A stretch of DNA of 64,000 nt from Cupriavidus yeoncheonensis (GTDB taxonomy: Bacteria; Pseudomonadota; Gammaproteobacteria; Burkholderiales; Burkholderiaceae), in the NCBI RefSeq assembly GCF_905397275.1, contig NZ_CAJPUY010000016.1, positions 106,362 through 170,361 on the forward strand, in the 5' to 3' direction. Under the pieces are notes generated by a model. It saw only the letters and a list, made by a program, of their open reading frames with translations. It searched no databases and was not told the origin of the DNA. Positions 61,101 to 64,000 of the stretch are shown here, piece after piece (positions within the stretch are counted from its first letter, which is position 1; the number at the start of each line of letters is the position of its first letter). A program made the position numbers and the translations under genes.

Positions 61101-61131
61101 AGCCCCCCGCCACGTCGCTGCCTTTGCATTG

Positions 61132-63660
61132 TCAGAACGTCTTCAGGAAGGCGATCAAGGCGCGCTTGTCGTCGTCGCTCAGCACGGGTTCCTTGCCGAA
61201 CGCCCGCTCGTCGGCACTCAGGCCGTCCTGGTTGTTGAACTCGGCGGTGCCGAAATAGTGGCCGCGGTTGACCACGAAGTCCGGGCACTTGCTGAGCGAC
61301 AGCATCGGCTTGACCACGTCCGCATAGATCCGGCGCAAGTCGTCGTCCGTCGCGCCTGCGGGCACCGATGCGAGGTCTCCCTTGAGCTTGACCAGCAGCT
61401 TGAGCACCTTGGCCGCGTGGTCCGCCTTGGCGATCGGATCGGATGTCTCCGACAGCGGCTGCAGGTTCGCCAGCAGGTTCACCGGCATCCTGGCCGGGGC
61501 CGGGCCGATGGTCACGTCGCCACTCTCGCCCACCAGCCAGGGCGCCCAACGGTGGAGTACGTCCTCCATGGGCCGCAGCACATCAGGCACGAACCCAACC
61601 GGGATGGTGATCTGGCTGCGTTCCGTGGTGCGGTCGATCACGCCCGGTACTTTGGTGCCGAGCACGCTGTCATGGGCACGCTTTTCGGGCCACAGAAGCT
61701 GTTCGATCGATGCGTCAAAAACCTGCATGCGGCTCTTGACCGAAGGATCGCCGCTGAATGGCCCGAGCGAATTGTTGAGCAGGAACGGCGCCGTCGACCA
61801 GATGCTGATCAGCGACGGCACCCGCGTATAGCCGCGCCCGCCGGCCGGCATGCGGTACGGCCAGCGCTCGGCCGTGAACGGGTCGTACAGCGTCACGGTA
61901 CCTACCGACGGCAGGCTCTTGTAGGTCTGCGAAGAAAAGTTGTCCCAGATATTGCCGCGGATCGCATTGGTGGCCAGCGGGCTGCAGATATTCGTGCGCA
62001 GCAGCGTGGCCGGCACGCGGACATCGCTGGACAGGTAGTTGTTGGCAAGGAAATCCGGCGCGTTGACGATGTCGCGCATCTTTGCCTTGTAGTCGTCGGT
62101 CTGAGTCCATTTCCAATAGCGCTGGACGCAACCGATGTACTTGTCGCCACCGCAGTCGCGCATCTGCAGGTCCGCCGGGGGCGGTGGTCCCTTGCTCGAA
62201 TGGCAGCGCGCGCAGGTCTCCGCGAACACGGTCTTGCCGCGGTTCAACAGACGGGCGCCATCGGGCGTTGCAGGATCGGCCAGGTAGGCCTTGCCACCTG
62301 GGGCATCGGCCAGGTGGTCGGCCGGCGTCGATTTCAGCAGGAATGCGGCCAGATTGAAGGATCCCGCCTCCGTGGCGCGCCAGTAGGAAGAATTCTTCTG
62401 CGCCACCGCGATCTCGATCGGCGAGATCGACTTGCCGCCGAGGATCGGATTGAAATGCAGCAGCCATTCCTCGCTGAACAACCCGATGTTCAGGTAGACG
62501 CGGTTCAGTGCTCCGAGTACGCCGACGGAATCGGCGCCATCCTTCAGGACGTGCGGCGTCCAGACGGTATCAGGCGCCTTGTAGAACTCCGCAAGCGCGC
62601 CGGTCTGGACGAAATCGTTCAGCTGCTTGTTGTTCTTCTCTCCGCCGGCGATGGTCTCCTGTCCGATCCGCCTGGCCACGCCCATGCGCGCCATCAGGTC
62701 GTAGAGCGCATTCATCGTGCGCGGGTTGTTGATGTTGTCGGTCGAGACCAGCGAGGTGTCCATCGCCCCCGGCCGGAATGTATGGACGAGCTGGAACATG
62801 AAGTTCTGCTTGCCCGCGGGTGTGGCGGCGTTGTGGATGAAGAGGCGATCGACCCACATATACTGCGCCCCCACGGTGGAACTGAGTTCGGCCCATTGCG
62901 GATGCTCTGGATCGGCCGGTGGGTGGATCGGGCTCGGGCCAATGTGGCAGAACCCGCAAGACATTCCTACACGGTAAGGCCGGACGAGGTCTGCCCGGTT
63001 GTAGTAGGACGGATCGGTGTAGTAGCGCTCCGGGTCCCAGGCCTTGGCGGCTTTATCGTCGAAGGCGGGATTGGGGAATAGCCGCAGGCCGACAATGCCG
63101 GTCGGGTAGCCGTAGTACGAGCCGACCGGAAGCTTCTGGCCACTCGCGAATGTCGCGCCGCGTGCGCCGGTCCTGACGCCTGGATACGCCTGCTCGTTCT
63201 CGAACGGATCGGCCGGGCAATCCTTGGCACGCTGGTCCAGCCACAAGCCAAAACGCTGCGGATCGGGTCCGCGTGGCTTGCTGAAGCACGGCTCGTTGAG
63301 CAGGCCAAGGTAGGTCCAGCGGTTGTCGCGCGAATAACCCTGGCTTGGATGGGAGCTGATCGACTTGAGCAGGTCAAATGCACCGAACGTGTAGTTCGTC
63401 ATCGCGTCCCAGAACCGGTCGTTGCCACCGGTCCACACGATCCACATATTGCGGCCCTGGATTTCTTCCTTGGTCAGGGCTACGCCACGGTCCATGTCGT
63501 GGAAGTAGTCGTCGGCGGCCTGTCGGAATGATTCGGCATTGCGGCCGGCCTGGAGCGCTTCGTCCTGGACGTGGCCAGCCTTGGGCCTTGAACAGCCACT
63601 TGCGAGCACCGCGGCGCAGAAAACGGCGGACCAAAGAATCGACTTGCTGTGCAGGTTCAC
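61132..63660 (-). CDS. large two-haem c-type cytochrome lipoprotein
   Basis: An 842-residue exported protein with lipobox LASGC (Cys23) and two CxxCH haem motifs: CGFCH at 235-239 and CARCH at 483-487. It resembles di-haem cytochrome c peroxidase/rubber-oxygenase-like proteins, but is longer than most. It may take electrons from the GMC or Ior enzymes in the periplasm, or act itself as an oxidase. The start is GTG 63660 with GGGAGG upstream. A good promoter is seen at 63731-63759 with an inverted repeat abutting it. Function inferred from haem motifs and context. Confidence 0.85.
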   Translation of the reverse strand: MNLHSKSILWSAVFCAAVLASGCSRPKAGHVQDEALQAGRNAESFRQAADDYFHDMDRGVALTKEEIQGRNMWIVWTGGNDRFWDAMTNYTFGAFDLLKSISSHPSQGYSRDNRWTYLGLLNEPCFSKPRGPDPQRFGLWLDQRAKDCPADPFENEQAYPGVRTGARGATFASGQKLPVGSYYGYPTGIVGLRLFPNPAFDDKAAKAWDPERYYTDPSYYNRADLVRPYRVGMSCGFCHIGPSPIHPPADPEHPQWAELSSTVGAQYMWVDRLFIHNAATPAGKQNFMFQLVHTFRPGAMDTSLVSTDNINNPRTMNALYDLMARMGVARRIGQETIAGGEKNNKQLNDFVQTGALAEFYKAPDTVWTPHVLKDGADSVGVLGALNRVYLNIGLFSEEWLLHFNPILGGKSISPIEIAVAQKNSSYWRATEAGSFNLAAFLLKSTPADHLADAPGGKAYLADPATPDGARLLNRGKTVFAETCARCHSSKGPPPPADLQMRDCGGDKYIGCVQRYWKWTQTDDYKAKMRDIVNAPDFLANNYLSSDVRVPATLLRTNICSPLATNAIRGNIWDNFSSQTYKSLPSVGTVTLYDPFTAERWPYRMPAGGRGYTRVPSLISIWSTAPFLLNNSLGPFSGDPSVKSRMQVFDASIEQLLWPEKRAHDSVLGTKVPGVIDRTTERSQITIPVGFVPDVLRPMEDVLHRWAPWLVGESGDVTIGPAPARMPVNLLANLQPLSETSDPIAKADHAAKVLKLLVKLKGDLASVPAGATDDDLRRIYADVVKPMLSLSKCPDFVVNRGHYFGTAEFNNQDGLSADERAFGKEPVLSDDDKRALIAFLKTF

Positions 63661-63730
63661 CGTCGTCCCTCCCCGGCCGGATGGTCTATCACAGCAGCGT
63701 GTGCGCTACGCACGCCGTTGGGTACAGATA

Positions 63731-63759
63731 AACCTAGAAATGACCTGAGGAGAAGTCAA
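63731..63759 (-). promoter_or_regulatory. candidate sigma-70 promoter of the cytochrome-GMC-Ior cluster
   Basis: Minus-strand TTGACT (63754-63759) and TAGGTT (63731-63736) with a perfect 17-bp spacer, about 70 bp before the GTG start. The rest of the leader is AT-richer than its surroundings. Confidence 0.6.
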
Positions 63760-63760
63760 G

Positions 63761-63779
63761 GTTGTAACTGATCTACAAC
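63761..63779. promoter_or_regulatory. inverted repeat abutting the -35 of the cytochrome cluster promoter
   Basis: GTTGTA-N7-TACAAC, a perfect 6-bp inverted repeat, ends one base from the -35 element at 63754-63759. The position is typical of a transcription activator or repressor site. No regulator gene is next to it. Confidence 0.5.
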
Positions 63780-63895
63780 ACTTTTTTTCGACGGCGTGTT
63801 CGACGATGTTTCCGACAGAGATAAGCGAAGAGATATACGGCGGCGTCAGCGGGATCCGTCGCTGGGGGGCTGTGCCAAGCCGGCGCCACAAAGCA

Positions 63896-63930
63896 AAAAC
63901 CCCTCGCAGCACATGCTGTCGAGGGGTTTT
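63896..63930 (-). terminator. intrinsic terminator of the rRNA operon
   Basis: A long hairpin, AAAACCCCTCG ... CGAGGGGTTTT, with an inner CAGCA/TGCTG stem, just after the 5S gene. On the minus strand it is followed by a U-run, and the arms give T-runs in both directions, so it may also act from the other side. Confidence 0.85.
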
Positions 63931-63941
63931 GCATTGTAAGA

Positions 63942-64000
63942 GCCTGGCGATGACCTACTTTCACACGGGTAATCCGCACTATCATCGGCGCGGAGTCGTT
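63942..64000 (-). rRNA. rrf: 5S ribosomal RNA, 3' half (runs off the right edge)
   Basis: The reverse complement of the last 59 bases reads AACGACTCCGCGCCGATGAT, then AGTGCGGATTACCCGTGTGA, and ends GCCAGGCT, the 3' half of beta-proteobacterial 5S rRNA. The 5' half lies outside the window. A terminator follows at 63896-63930. Confidence 0.95.

Noticed and set aside
1..64000. CRISPR arrays, prophage genes and tRNA genes
   Set aside because: I looked for regularly spaced repeats, phage structural genes and cloverleaf sequences and found none.

Overview
The window looks like a piece of a Burkholderiaceae chromosome, most likely Cupriavidus or a close relative. It is GC-rich with strong G/C third-position bias, the regulators and efflux systems are of beta-proteobacterial type, and it ends in the 3' half of a 5S rRNA that matches the beta-proteobacterial sequence (minus strand, running off the right edge). 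No CRISPR array, prophage or tRNA was seen.

Layout. 1-4.3 kb: a CoxLS-type molybdenum hydroxylase with a CoxG-like protein, a divergent TetR regulator and a MaoC-like hydratase. 4.3-9.7 kb: an HlyD/DHA2 drug pump with an HxlR regulator and a divergent outer-membrane channel. 9.8-13.4 kb: a MATE pump, an NmrA-like reductase and a divergent LysR regulator. 13.7-18.1 kb: a TrkA-N ion-channel protein and a four-gene MCE/Mla-type lipid ABC transporter. 18.1-19.0 kb: remnants of four unrelated enzymes (thiolase, glutamine amidotransferase, acetoacetate decarboxylase, CaiB-type CoA-transferase), then a small K+ channel gene.

19.9-29.8 kb is the metabolic centre: a PcpA/LinE-like hydroquinone ring-cleavage dioxygenase, a WrbA-like quinone reductase, a divergent member of the tryptophan-2,3-dioxygenase superfamily, a maleylacetate reductase, a nitroreductase, a MetA/SphA-type outer-membrane protein, a LysR regulator, an amidase and a PcpC-like glutathione transferase with a candidate catalytic cysteine. 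Together they read as a lower pathway for substituted hydroquinones (quinone to hydroquinone, dehalogenation, ring cleavage, maleylacetate reduction) with extra, unexplained enzymes. 30.0-36.8 kb holds a MocR regulator, a Tat-exported alpha/beta hydrolase, a cysteine hydrolase, a GNAT, an FMN reductase, an NmrA-like protein, an AhpD/CMD protein and a cupin; two of these genes sit behind duplicated copies of one ~105 bp promoter region. 37.2 kb: a bestrophin-like channel.

38.3-43.6 kb: a complete MarR-controlled EmrAB/outer-membrane drug-efflux operon with three near-identical operator palindromes. 43.8-44.7 kb: scrambled ISNCY transposase remnants. 44.9-48.1 kb: an HDOD-GAF protein and a PAS-GGDEF-EAL c-di-GMP enzyme. 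48.5-52.6 kb: an ion channel and a DUF2955/HlyD/outer-membrane efflux set. 53.0-56.0 kb: catalase-peroxidase KatG divergent from a ferritin-like gene. 56.0-63.7 kb: an Ior-type molybdenum hydroxylase, a GMC oxidoreductase, a small unknown protein and a large two-haem lipoprotein cytochrome, all on one strand and probably forming a periplasmic oxidation module. The rRNA terminator and 5S gene follow.

Most promising leads: the TDO-superfamily gene lacking the distal histidine inside the hydroquinone cluster; the promoter duplication; the clear operator sites of the TetR, HxlR and MarR regulators; the channel protein with a non-canonical filter; and the mosaic of gene remnants.
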